Source: Lates calcarifer
Lineage: Eukaryota; Chordata; Actinopteri; Centropomidae
Reading direction: 5' to 3'
DNA length: 64,000 nt
Assembly (NCBI RefSeq): GCF_001640805.2
Contig: NC_066851.1
Coordinates: 5,961,875 to 6,025,874, forward strand
Shown one piece after another: positions 48,380 through 58,994 of the stretch; the stretch's first letter is position 1, and each line of letters starts with the position of its first letter. The notes below the pieces were generated by a model. The model had not been told where the DNA came from. It worked only from the letters and a program-made list of their open reading frames with translations, and did no database searches. The position numbers and the translations under genes were made by a program.

Positions 48380-49885
48380 TTAATGTTGGGGAATTTGGGA
48401 TTTTTTTTGATGTTGTACTTTACCCATTTTTCCATCTTCAAAGTAATGGGATCATAAAACGAAGGAAATTGGTATTCTTGTGATCAATCATCAGCAGTGA
48501 TAAAGATGTTACATGAACAAATAGAATGAATGGAAGTTTCATTATTTATTGAAGTTCGCATTAAGCTTATTGTGTCACATAGGGAGCCATTATATGAAAA
48601 TCATGACAGTATAAAGGAAAAAAGTCCATGTTGATCTGTTTTTTATTCAGAAATATGGAGGACAATAGAGTATGACATTCTAATGGTTAGGTTTGTTTTT
48701 CATCAGAGCTTTGTATGTAATACCCTGCAGGAAGCATTGACAATCAACAAGTCACCAGTAATGAATTGCAGGCTGTTGAATGTTGAGAGCTGTAGAATCA
48801 GGCTGATGTTTGTCCTCTTTCATCTCTTTCTTCTATTTTTTTCTTCCTCTGTCTCTTACTGCTTATGAAATCTCTTTATTGTCTTGTTTTTTTCTTCTGC
48901 TGAATGGCTATGGGCCAGGTCTCCTTTGGAAGAGAACATGTATGATCACAGTGGGAGTATCCTGGTTAAACAAAGCCTTAGATAAAGCAATGAAATAATT
49001 TATACGCATTAAAAGGTAGGTAGGGATGAAACATAAAAATACAAGCAATGAGTGACTAAGAGAGGGAGGATAAGGAGATATGTAGGATATGCGTATGTAT
49101 GTGCACCTCCCACTTATTTCACAAGCAGGAATATTAAGTCAAGCATTAAAATGATAATGCCTCACTTTATTCCACTAGAGACTTCTTAATGACCCGCCTC
49201 TGTTTCTCTGTCTCTCTCTCTCTCTCTGCTTTAATCCCCTTTCTGCCTCCTCCCTTATTGGCCACTCATTCTCCCTCATTTATTTAGTTCTGATTAGAAT
49301 GTGTTCACCGATCCTCCTCTACTCATTCTCACCTATTTCTCCTACTCACTACAACCTTTTCTCAGATCACTCTACTCTCTTTTTATCCCTCTTCTCTCCT
49401 TCCCTACTTCACCATTTTCCCTCCAGGTCTACAAGAGGTTGTTAAGCCCTCGAAAATTCTCTGCAACATATGAAACAATAACCTAACCAATCCATAATAT
49501 TTATCCTTTTGAACGAGAGGGTTGATATGGCATCCTCTTGCTTAATTGTTCTCGACAGTACTGTTTTCTGGTTATTTGAATGAGGAAAACTCTTAAGTAT
49601 ACATGAACTGTAAAGCTAAAGACTGAGTACAGCCCATGTGAAAAAGCCAAGAAAATTAGTTGGACCAGCTTCAATAAAATCGGTATTTGAATTACACTAG
49701 ACTTCACTGATTGTAGAGAGGCTTAAAATTGTGTTGCATCAATTGTTTTAGTCAGCTCTCCTTTTCTGTATGATATTTCTGTACATACCTCTCTTTAGAA
49801 TTGTGGATAATCTCGTGGAGTATCTTGATTAAAGTGTGCTATTGTTAAATGTGAACTTGTTATCTTGTGAGTCTACCTCTGTATC
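48380..49885. other. Non-coding stretch, pyrimidine-rich part
   Basis: 49200-49430 is strongly C/T-rich on the plus strand, including a short (CT)n near 49212-49228. No exon recognised. Confidence 0.5.
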
Positions 49886-49889
49886 TGAG

Positions 49890-49962
49890 GCCCGGCTAGC
49901 TCAGTCGGTAGAGCATGAGACTCTTAATCTCAGGGTCGTGGGTTCGAGCCCCACGTTGGGCG
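49890..49962 (+). tRNA. tRNA-Lys (anticodon CTT)
   Basis: A 73-base cloverleaf. The acceptor GCCCGGC (49890-49896) pairs with GTTGGGC (49955-49961), with two G-T wobbles and discriminator G at 49962. The D arm carries TAGCTCAGTCGGTAGAGC. The anticodon stem TGAGA/TCTCA is perfect around loop CTCTTAA, with CTT at 49923-49925. The T arm is GTGGG/CCCAC with TTCGAGC. Both internal pol III promoter boxes are intact (A box TAGCTCAGTCGG, B box GGTTCGAGCCC). A TTTT terminator lies at 49970-49973, eight bases after the gene. The sequence is the standard vertebrate tRNA-Lys(CTT) form, so it is very likely functional. It decodes AAG. Confidence 0.97.
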
Positions 49963-50415
49963 GTGATGCTTTTAAAAGGAAGGATAAGCACAAGGATGGA
50001 AATCAAGCGTATGACCCCTGAGCAGAGAATACATCATAAAACAGGAGACTGTAGCTGACCATTTCCTCCAGTTTGGCAGTGAGCCTGGCAGTTTGTCTTG
50101 ATGACATAGCTGAACCATAGCTGAAAGACTGCAGCTGATGGGGCCTCCTCCAAAGCACAATATTGACATATGTGATCACATGAAGTAGGAGTTATGCTGT
50201 GTAGCCCAGCTTGCTTGGTTGGTAGAGTAGGAGGTCAATGAAGAGAGCAGCATAAGAAGGTTTTTATTCACTCCATAGACAGTATTATCAGTTGCTGACA
50301 TGTGCTTAACAAAAGTGCCATTTTCTATTTTTCATTAATTGTAATGAGACAGCTTGATCAGATCCTCTAGCTTTTGCACAGTCCAGACTGAATTTGTGGG
50401 CTCATGTTTTCAACT
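49963..50415. other. Spacer between tRNA genes with a degraded tRNA head
   Basis: No coding content. It contains the pol III terminator of the upstream tRNA-Lys (TTTT at 49970) and, at 50204-50232, a decayed tRNA 5' half, listed separately. A run of five T residues at 50261-50265 follows that relic by about 25 bases. Confidence 0.6.
50204..50232 (+). pseudogene. Degraded tRNA 5' half
   Basis: GCCCAGCTTGCTTGGTTGGT followed by AGAGTAGGA aligns with the first ~29 bases of the tRNA-Lys head (acceptor strand, D arm, GGTAGAG) with about five or six mismatches. No anticodon arm or T arm follows. It is a truncated tRNA copy or the head of a decayed SINE. Confidence 0.5.
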
Positions 50416-50526
50416 GTCAGGATGGCCGAGTGGTCTAAGGCGCCAGACTCAAGGAGTCATTCCTTCCTCAGCAAAGGGACTTCTGGTCTCCAGTTGGAGG
50501 CGTGGGTTCAAATCCCACTCCTGACA
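50416..50526 (+). tRNA. tRNA-Leu (anticodon CAA) with a 27-bp intron
   Basis: A type II tRNA of 84 bases after splicing. The acceptor GTCAGGA (50416-50422) pairs perfectly with TCCTGAC (50519-50525), with discriminator A at 50526. The anticodon stem CCAGA (50443-50447) pairs with TCTGG (50482-50486) around CTCAAG-T, anticodon CAA at 50450-50452. The intron occupies 50454-50480, exactly one base after the anticodon as in canonical nuclear tRNA introns. The long variable arm (CTCCAGTTGGAG) and the T arm GTGGG-TTCAAAT-CCCAC are intact. B box GGTTCAAATCC is good. A TTTT terminator sits at 50531-50534. Vertebrate tRNA-Leu(CAA) genes characteristically carry introns, which supports function. It decodes UUG. 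Confidence 0.96.
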
Positions 50527-50783
50527 ACACTTTTACTTTCAAGTATTATTCCTGTAATATTGTATGTTAAAAAAAATGAGTATGTACACACATTATCCTG
50601 TAGGACTTAATTAACTATACAGCTAAATGAAGATGCTATGCTACATTGAGTCAGATGCACTGTTAAGTTTTTTTAGACTGATGGTTAATAAGCAAACTGA
50701 TTAAAACATAGTATTCATAGTGATGAATATGTCTTGTGAGCAGCCTTTTTTGTTTTGATGGATTTAATGGATCTTTGGATCTG

Positions 50784-50856
50784 GCCTGGCTAGCTCAGTT
50801 GGTAGAGCGCGAGGCTCTTAATCTCAGGGTTGTGGGTTTGAGCCCCACGTTGGGCA
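50784..50856 (+). tRNA. tRNA-Lys(CTT)-like gene, probably decaying
   Basis: 73 bases, about 90% identical by eye to the tRNA-Lys at 49890, with the same anticodon CTT at 50817-50819. Four features argue for decay. The nearly invariant C56 of the T loop is T (50839, TTTGAGC), which removes the G19-C56 tertiary pair and alters the B box. The first anticodon-stem pair is C27-A43 (50810/50826). G31-T39 is only a wobble. No TTTT terminator appears within roughly 100 bases downstream. The acceptor GCCTGGC/GTTGGGC has three G-T wobbles. The A box is intact. It may be a pseudogene, a tRNA-like variant with altered function, or the head of a retroposed copy. Confidence 0.7.
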
Positions 50857-52640
50857 ATACAGCTTCTGGATGACATGGGCAAAGGTTAATGGTTAGAAAT
50901 CTTCAACAGACAACTCTGTTTACATTGCCCATGAGTGTAAACTCCCCTAATCATTTCAGAACTGTCAGAAAGAACATATTTAAGTGTAATAACTGCAATG
51001 TTATACTGCTTTCAATGGTGACAATGATGGATTGATAAATACACAGGCTGGCTGTACATTTTTTTTTTTTTAGAATTTAATTTCATTACTGTAGGGAAGC
51101 TGTAAGTTAACTAGTTTCTTAATCCCTAAAGAAAGCCTGTTTTCTATGAAATGTAACTAATGGGAGATGACTCTTGGAGGCTGTTTAACTTTGTACATGT
51201 GAGAAAAGCAATGGTGTGTAACTGAATGTGTTCACTGCTGTTGAGCTTGGATGTTGAGGAGTAGACACTATTGAACCTGCAATCAACTATAAGAAGGTTA
51301 TATGTGCAGAAGGCTTAACTCCTTTGTATGTTTGTAGTCTGCATGCTAGTAAGCATAGCTGTAAACACATTCATTATTTGAAATATAATAAGTGCATTCA
51401 TCACTTCTGTTAGAGCTCAGAGACAAACACAATGCATTTTGGTGAGTAACAATGCAAACTGAACTGTGTTAAGAAAACTCCACAGGGTATCTTTAATAAG
51501 TATCATTACCTGTTTCATTCATGTTGCATGAGACAGTCATGAGTCATTTAAAGTCAGGAAAAAGCATATTCAAGCAGTAGGCCAGGAAAACAAAATGATA
51601 AAATTGTAATAACAGGCTATAAAATCACAGGCTTGAATTTTGCCGCTATTTTGTCTCGCATTGTGTCTTTGAATGGAGATCTCCAGTAAAGTAACTTTAT
51701 AATGCACCTTATCAGAATTTGCTGCAGTTTTCATCACTGCTGTCATTAAAGGGGTTTTACTGTTTACTTGTAACTTAAAATGGAACAAAGTTGTTGTTTC
51801 TCACCCTCTCTAATGGTTTTGACCAGGCTAGTCTCTCTCCTTCTGTGTGTGCCCAATAAAACTATTCAAATATTCATTTGCTGGGTAGATATTTGTTTTT
51901 CAAAACCTCACTAATCAAATTTGGCAGTAAAAACAAACACACAAACAAGCGAAGAGACAGCACTCCTGTACCTAGTGTATCTAACATCATAGGGATTGGC
52001 AGCACTGGATGGGAGCCACCAATCAGGAAGCAGGAGTTGAGCAGAAATTCAATTTTCTATCTATCTATCTATCTAGCTAGCTAGCTAGCTAGCTTTGCAT
52101 AGATAGCAAACTGCAAACTGGCCAACTGTGGTGGCAAATTGAAGGCTGGAAATAGCAGGTTAGTGTTTGACAGTGTAGAATATATACAAGCTAGCAAACC
52201 TTAAGCTGCTTTTATCTGCCAATTAAACATAATAAAAACTTGCACTTACATTGCTTTGGAAATAGTTGCAACTGATCTAAATATCTGAAATAAAACAGAA
52301 GGAATAGTGTGGGAACGCCTAATGCAGCACTCCATCTCAGCTGAGAATGTAGAGATGTCTGGCTGAGTCCTTCCACAGTCATGTTCAGCACCATGCTGCT
52401 GAGACTGTCGACAGCAATAAGTTGTTTTGGCAAGTACCATAAAAAATAATAATAAAAATCTGTTTACAGTCAAGTGACAAGTCCTGTAATGCCATCATAA
52501 CGGGAGCAAACCAACCCAAACCTATCCAAACCAAAACCATAGCACTGTCACATCAGAAGAGAGATTTATTTCAACAATGATTTGTAACAACTGGTGCTGT
52601 CCTATTAATGTGGCATCAGATCAGAAAATGTTATAGATTG
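50857..52640. other. Non-coding stretch after the tRNA cluster
   Basis: A poly-T run near 51060-51071 and the family 'C' end-like string at 51475-51494 are the only repeats before the tetranucleotide array at 52056. No gene recognised. Confidence 0.5.
52056..52094. repeat. (CTAT)n(CTAG)n compound microsatellite
   Basis: About four CTAT units change to about five CTAG units by one base substitution per unit. The CTAG half is palindromic and can self-pair. A later AGATAGC near 52100 may extend the array. Confidence 0.9.
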
Positions 52641-53290
52641 CATGCAACAAATGCAGAATCTTTGTCATTTATTCAGAAAACTTCTGTTTCCTATAAAACC
52701 ATTACGAAACTTTCCAAATCTCAGTGGGAGTATTGTTCCAAATGTCCAAATGTTGTTGTTGTGCCAGAATAACATTCTGGTGAAATCTGGCTCATTTCCA
52801 TTCCTGGTTACACCACAGAGCACCAAATATTATGCAAAATTTCTAGTCAAACATCCACAATCTGTCATAAGCCCTGAGTCTCCTGTTATGTCCAGCTGCA
52901 TTACTCTGCATATCTATCAGCAGCTGAAGCTTGTGTTTTGGGACATTTTACTTTTTAAGCTTTTTATTTTTCATTTCGAACAGCCCGTGTTTATTTGCTC
53001 TCAGCTCATTTTTCAGTTTATCACTGAGCCGTCTGTTAAGCGGCTGTCATTGTTGTCACATTTGTTTACTGGTCATGCCATTTACAGCTTGAGACGGAAG
53101 TTTTTTTTTCCTCTTGTTTTCGTTGTGTTGTTGTTGTTTTGGTTGTGCTCCAAACTGGCATTGACCTTTGTAAGGGGATAAATCCAGTAAATCGCTCAGC
53201 CGGCCATAAAGAGCTTTTTATTTACCGCACACTGTCTCCTGGCATTTTAAACCCGCGCTCTCTGTTTCCAACTCTCCCATGATCCTCCCA
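52640..53290. other. T-rich open stretch and possible conserved element
   Basis: The longest open frame of the window (179 codons, 52642-53181) lies here. Its translation is Leu/Phe/Ile-rich because the strand is T-rich, and it shows no family motif or gene structure, so I do not call it a gene. 52975-53265 contains compact TF-like motifs (CATTGTTGTC SOX-like, GGCCATAAA caudal/Hox-like, AAACCCGCG) and could be a conserved enhancer. Confidence 0.4.
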
Positions 53291-53518
53291 CTCACTCACT
53301 CTCTCTCCCTCTTTTTCTCCTCAGCTGTGTCTTTTTACTGTTTCATCTCATTCACGTGAACTCTTGGTTCATCACTTCCACCTTTTTATTGTTTACTCTT
53401 GTCTGCTTCCAGCTAATATTCTTTTCTTTGCTCTTGCTTCTTGTCTCATTTCATATATTGGTTATTTTTCCTTTCTCATCCTATCACTTTCTTAAATCTC
53501 TCTTTAACCTTGTTTAGG

Positions 53519-53543
53519 GCGTGTGTGTGTGTGTGTGTGTGTG
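53519..53543. repeat. (GT)12 microsatellite
   Basis: GT run following GGGC, ending in GCGTGCAC. Confidence 0.95.
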
Positions 53544-53651
53544 CGTGCACCATTGTTATTTCTGTGAGATTTAATTATCAATCCTCTAGATGAGGGAGTT
53601 GGCACATACAGCCAAATTATCACAGACTTCATAAATTAACTGTGTTGAAGC

Positions 53652-53677
53652 GCACACACACACACACACACACACAC
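53652..53677. repeat. (CA)13 microsatellite
   Basis: CA run about 110 bp downstream of the (GT)12 run and inverted relative to it. It gives the Cys/Val-rich minus-strand open frames, which are not genes. Confidence 0.95.
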
Positions 53678-53929
53678 TGAATACACACAGCCATAGACAT
53701 GTGACCAGTGTGTCACAACAAGTCAGATACAGGCAGACGTAACAACACTCACCCACACAGTCTGAGACATGGGCATACAAACACAGTGTGGCACAAACAG
53801 ACAGATGAAGATGGACAGAAAAGTGAGTGTGCAGACAGACCTGAACACAGTCTGAAAAACACACATACACCAGGTTAATACACACAAACATGGTGAGCAT
53901 GGTGAGTCACAACACATAACAAAAAAATG

Positions 53930-56900
53930 TGTGTCACTGATGGAGCTTATAAATTACAGATAGAAATATCAAATCAGAGAATAATTCGGCATATCAAATA
54001 TGTTGTAATGTACTACAGTATGTTAATATTACCCATGCATTGATTTTTGTTTAATGATGTGTATATATATATAGTGTTACATACACCTAATTCACACTAA
54101 ACAGATGTAAATATAAATATAATGTAATAGTCCTGCACTGTCCAACACTTCACAAAAGTTGAGAAATCACCTCCTGTCGACACTAATTAGACTAATGACT
54201 GTCCTGTTACATCGTCCTTTTCCAAATGCTCAGTGTTAACACTCTGTAAATGCTGAAATGTGAGTCCATCATTCACTTGTTTAAAAAAAAAAGTAAGATG
54301 TCAAATATGCTAGTTTAAAATGGATGGAGGGCTGATATGGAGAGCAGAAGATTCGTTTTCACATTTAGCTAGCACAGTGTGGATGTACTGTCTAGGTACC
54401 TGTCTTTCCTTTTTTGCTCTTCCCACCCTCCTTTTCACACAATGAAAGGCCCCATGAGTAAAAATGCTGAATGACACACATCTTTTTATTGTTTTTGTGC
54501 GTGAGAGAGGAAGAGGGAAAGAAAAAGAGAGGGAGGGCTGATGCATTGGAGACAGGCCCATGTGGAATCAAAGCCTTTTTAGACAGCTTGTATGGATAGC
54601 TGTGAGGGTCGCTAGGTGTGTGAGTGAGTGTTTGTGTGTGTGTGGGGGGGGGATATTGGGAGAGTGTGAGAACACTAAGGGTCTGTCAAGAGAATTTCAG
54701 GCATGTAAAAATGGTCTGCTCATGCATCCTAGACAACGACTTGGATGCACACACATACACAAACGCCAACGTACACAATTGCATAGAAACCCATGGTTCT
54801 GTGTGGGGGAGAGTTTTATGACTCACATATACACTAACACATACTCAGTTCACTTAAATGAAAATGAAATATTGATTCATATTTTTCAGAATACCACTGC
54901 TATTTCAAATACTTTGTGATAATATGAGGATAGATAGATAGATAGATAGATAGTCTTCTATTACAGGGGTAGTCTCTCCTTTTCATCTCATAAGTATGTT
55001 TTTTTCATTGCACTGAGCTAAAGGTAACTGCATAAATAAGGTGACATCTTTAATCTAAACTGTCTTTGAATCTTAATGATTCATGTACCTGCTTTTCAGG
55101 CACTTTGCTATGAATTTTATTTGGGAATAGAGGCTCAGTGAAATATTAGACCTTGAGGTGATCCTGACCCAGACTATATTTTTTAATAAAGACAAATTGA
55201 ATGAGTCATAAAAATCCACTCTGAAACGCGTTACACTTCTTGCTCTGTGTCAGGGCGAGTCTTTAAAATTCTTGGGTATTGAGATCGAGGCTCATTAAAA
55301 CAAAGTCAAATGCAATTATAGAATGATAAAAAATGTTGCAGTTTTAAGGCAAACCACATATAATTAGTATTTCAGTAGCATGTGCATTTGACATCTATGT
55401 TCTGACTGTGGTTAATTTATTTTCTCAGAATAAATGCAGCTTAATGCTGTTCCTGTATATCACCAGACCTGTAATATATTGAGCTTTTATGGAGGTCAAA
55501 ATCTGTTCTAAAAAAAGGAATAGAATTGTTTGGACAAATTAAGGAAGTTTGTCAAGTGTTTCTTTTATTGAGAAAATGTCAACTAAATGCATTTTATGGA
55601 CTCTTATCCATATTAAACATAAGCATGGCTAGTGCTTTCAAAATAATGAAGATGATAATGAGATAGTAACTCTAGCTCATCATAACATCCCCATGAACAC
55701 CCATTTGCACTAAAATACAACTCAAGAATTCATAAATCAGCTGCAGTAGTGTCTGCAGAAAGACATGAGTTCATCAGTTTAACAGTTTGGCCTAACTAAC
55801 ACTAACACCTTGGATGGAGAAGTTTCTTATCTCAGAATTCTGTAGAATGAGGATGTCTCTGCTTCATTCTCCCAGATCAGGGTGGCTTAGAAAAAAATAT
55901 GCTGCTAAAATGAAGTCTCTAGAGAAGGTAAGCTGATCCACAGCATTCTTTCTCCAAGGCATTCAATCAAAGGTAGAATTTTCCATGAGGCTGAAGGGAT
56001 GAAAAGAGTCAATCTTTGAATACCTTTAATTGCCTGGTTTTTAAAGTCCATATGGTAGACTGTGGATTTATTACTGTGCAAGTGGCACAGAGTGGTAATT
56101 GCAAGTTAAATAGTCAACATGTAAGTCTGTAAAACCAGTGGCTCACACATACTTTATGTTTTAAGTCGTGCATTTTAAGCATCATATTCAGATAGCCAGT
56201 CTTAAATGACTCATCAACTATCATTCTGTGCTGATGACAACGTGGTGTATATCCCTGAAATGATGTAATCTCTTCTGCTGCTTTTCCTCATATCATTATC
56301 TAATTATCTAAGGTTTCATTGAGCAAGTTGGACTGTGTTTAATCAACCTTTTTGCCTCCTGTTAGTTTTCCAGTGACCAGACATTGAATGGTAAAAGGCA
56401 ATTAAATAATGGATATGGGTATTAAATGGTACTGCATATTTAATTGAGCTATTAAACATGATCAGGATGCACTTTGAACTCTTTCAGACAGCTGGTTCCC
56501 AATGTTATAACTACTCCACAGAACACTTAGCATCTTTTGGTGAAATTCTCAGTTCTTGTTTAATCACTGTGTTCAGTTTGAGACACTAGGCATATCTGCA
56601 TTTCCCCCAGAATGAGCCTCTCTGTGGTTCCCCGTTGAACAGTCCTTATCTTTACCTATGGCCAATCCATTACAGCTCAACTTGCCTCTGAGGGAACATT
56701 CACAACCTAGAAAGGCTGTCTTTTTTATTTTTTTTTATTTTATCTGTTTAATCAAATCTGTGTATGACTCAAGTTTATGTGTGATTGAATTTCATACTAA
56801 GTCCAAGGGGTCTCAAACAGGGACACTAAATACTTTGGGTAAGGCCATGGAACCATTGGGATACTGCACATTTGCCCCTTGGTGCAGGAGTTACAGATAA

Positions 56901-58500
56901 GGAAAGGGAAAAGATCCTGAAATGTCAAAAAAAGGGGGCCAAACTTAAAAGCAGACTTGTTCAATTCAAGTTACTTTACAGACTGTCCTGGACAGATGTT
57001 CAACTCTGAAGTGGGCTTTGCTGGAAATGTCAGGATGAAGAGGGCAAGCTGCCAGAGAATTAAAGCTTTTTTTGAGCAAAGTTAATACAATGCTTCAGAC
57101 ATTTAAATCACACACTTTCTGTCCTGGCATGTACTTGCAAACCCCCTTTAGTGCAGTCCCTTTAGTGTATATATATTACTAGGTATATACAGAGAGTAAT
57201 CAAATATTGTATCAGCATTAGAAATTGTACTGCTGAAACAGTGGATAATATGTGTCACCATCAGTGAGAGCTTAGGCATGAGTTTTATACCTCTTGGTAG
57301 TTCTCTGTCAGCACATGTGTTTTCAGAGTGTGTGCAAGTGTCTGTGAGGATGCCTTTGTGCAAAGGTTTGTGTGTATGTGTCTGTGACTCTGCAGTGAGG
57401 TGGGTTTTGTTTTTTCTGTTTCTAACAAGCACCTCCTGCAGCTATGTTTTCCCCCTGTGTGTCTTATTGTGTGTCTGTGTGTGTCAAATGGAGTAAGACA
57501 AACCCTATAACACCAATGATAACAACTCTATTGTGTGCACAGTTTTTTTTCTTCTTGTTTTGTTGAGGCATTCTCAGATGATGCTTGTCCAATACCTGGA
57601 GACATTACAGTTAGTGGAGTTGGATTAGACATGCGTGCCCTTATACCCTTGTTTGACTAAATTTGGATCAAAATAGGATCATGCTAGAAGATATGTCTAA
57701 GTTAGATAACAAAAACGCATTCACACCTATGCTAAAAAAATAATTTGTGTGACAAATATTTTAGATTTTCCAGTTAGAGATTTCTAGGTAAATATAAATC
57801 AGATTGCAGTATGTATTAACCTCTAGGTCAGGTTTATGACGGTTCTGGATGGCTATGGATGGTAAATGGACTTGCATTTACATCAGTCATTTCCCCAGAA
57901 ATGCTAATAAAAAGGAAGACTGGAAGTTGTACTCATAATTCATACAAGTTACCATAGGGCAAAAATAAGGTGATCTCATGGGACTGTGTACTTTAAGGAC
58001 GTGCTACACATTTAAGTCTTTTCTGTGTCATTTAATGTTGTTTTGGTTAAGTTTGAGGTTAGGGGTTAGTAAGTTTAGAAATGATGAAGTGTGAGATGAA
58101 ATGTGAAAAGCAAAAAATACATAGTGATAACACGCAAAATGATTTAAGGAAATTGGCATGTTATTGGTATGCCCTTTGTTGAGACCAGGCTGGATCTGGC
58201 TCTGGATCATGGACCAACTGTTAATATTATGACAAATAGTGCATCTCTCACTAAGCAAACACTGTAATACTCAAAATGCTGAAACTATGAGCAACTACCT
58301 TTGTTTTGTTATTATGCATTAATTAAAGGGGAACTGCAAAGATTTGCGTTTGTGCTTAAGACATCAATTCTTCCATTACCTCTCTATTTTAACCACCTGA
58401 GATTCACTGTCTCATTCTACCAAACATCGGTTGTAACATTTAGCTGCTTTCCTGTTGTTTTCGTGTATATGTAGACCTTTATGAAATCACTCTGAAAAAG
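53930..58500. other. Non-coding stretch
   Basis: No exons, RNA genes or clear transposon ends. 54480-54540 is purine-rich. A short run of nine G residues follows (GT)n near 54630-54652. 57857-57890 (GGTAAATGGACTTGCATTTA) resembles the start of a common fish repeat but is too short to call. 58062-58082 is GGTTAGGGGTTAG-like. The 119-codon frame at 54560-54919 crosses simple sequence. Confidence 0.5.
54929..54953. repeat. (GATA)6 microsatellite
   Basis: Uninterrupted GATA units for about 25 bp, plus strand. Confidence 0.95.
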
Positions 58501-58564
58501 CTTCTATGGATGAATAGCGTTTGCACACGTAAACCGCATTTCCAGATTTAGCTGTCTCAGTGTA

Positions 58565-58910
58565 AATGTATGAGAAAAAGGCAAGGAGAGGAGAGGGTAA
58601 GGACACAGGCAGAAGAGCAGAGACCAGAGTGAGAGAAGCGAAGGCTGAACAGGGAGAAAGAGGATTAGCCTGAGAATAAAGATGTATTTGAAAGCAAGGC
58701 TGAGAGAGGTAGAGAAAGACAAGGGAATGGGAGAGGAAAGAAGACAGAGGAAAGAATGTAGGGGAGAGAGTGAGAGAACAGGAGAGGATGAGGGTGAGAA
58801 AAAATAAAACAGGCTTGAAAGCAATTCAAAGCAAAGGTTTCAGAGCCAGAGAAGGAGAGGGAAAGGTAAAGCAAGGTAGACAGAGGAGGTGAGGGAGAGA
58901 GAAGGACATA
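58565..58910. repeat. Purine-rich tract (G/A on plus strand)
   Basis: More than 300 bp are overwhelmingly A and G, with phrases such as GAGAGGAGAGGG and GGGAGAGAGTGAGAGAA. It leads straight into the (CA)n(GA)n array. It explains the Leu/Ser/Pro-rich minus-strand frames here. Confidence 0.85.
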
Positions 58911-58912
58911 CA

Positions 58913-58991
<79 letters not shown>
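58911..58991. repeat. Compound (CA)10(GA)30 microsatellite
   Basis: Ten CA units (58911-58930) are followed without a break by about 30 GA units (58931-58991). The homopurine-homopyrimidine half has mirror symmetry and can form triplex (H-) DNA. It is the longest simple repeat of the window. Confidence 0.97.
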
Positions 58992-58993
<2 letters not shown>

Positions 58994-58994
58994 T

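Noticed and set aside
52642..53181. Longest open frame, 179 codons, plus strand
   Set aside because: Translation is dominated by Leu/Phe/Ile/Ser from a T-rich strand, with no recognisable domain, no exon structure and no promoter. One frame of this size is plausible by chance in 64 kb over six frames.
53586..53917. Cysteine/valine-rich minus-strand frames that look like a secreted Cys-rich protein
   Set aside because: The CVCVC pattern comes directly from the (CA)13 array and CA-rich text. No conserved cysteine spacing.
57857..57890. GGTAAATGGACTTGCATTTA as the start of a common fish repeat
   Set aside because: Only about 25 bp match what I remember; the expected following sequence is absent.
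58062..58082. GGTTAGGGGTTAG as interstitial telomeric repeat
   Set aside because: Only about two imperfect TTAGGG-like units; better explained by GGTTAGG-rich fish repeats as at 34375.
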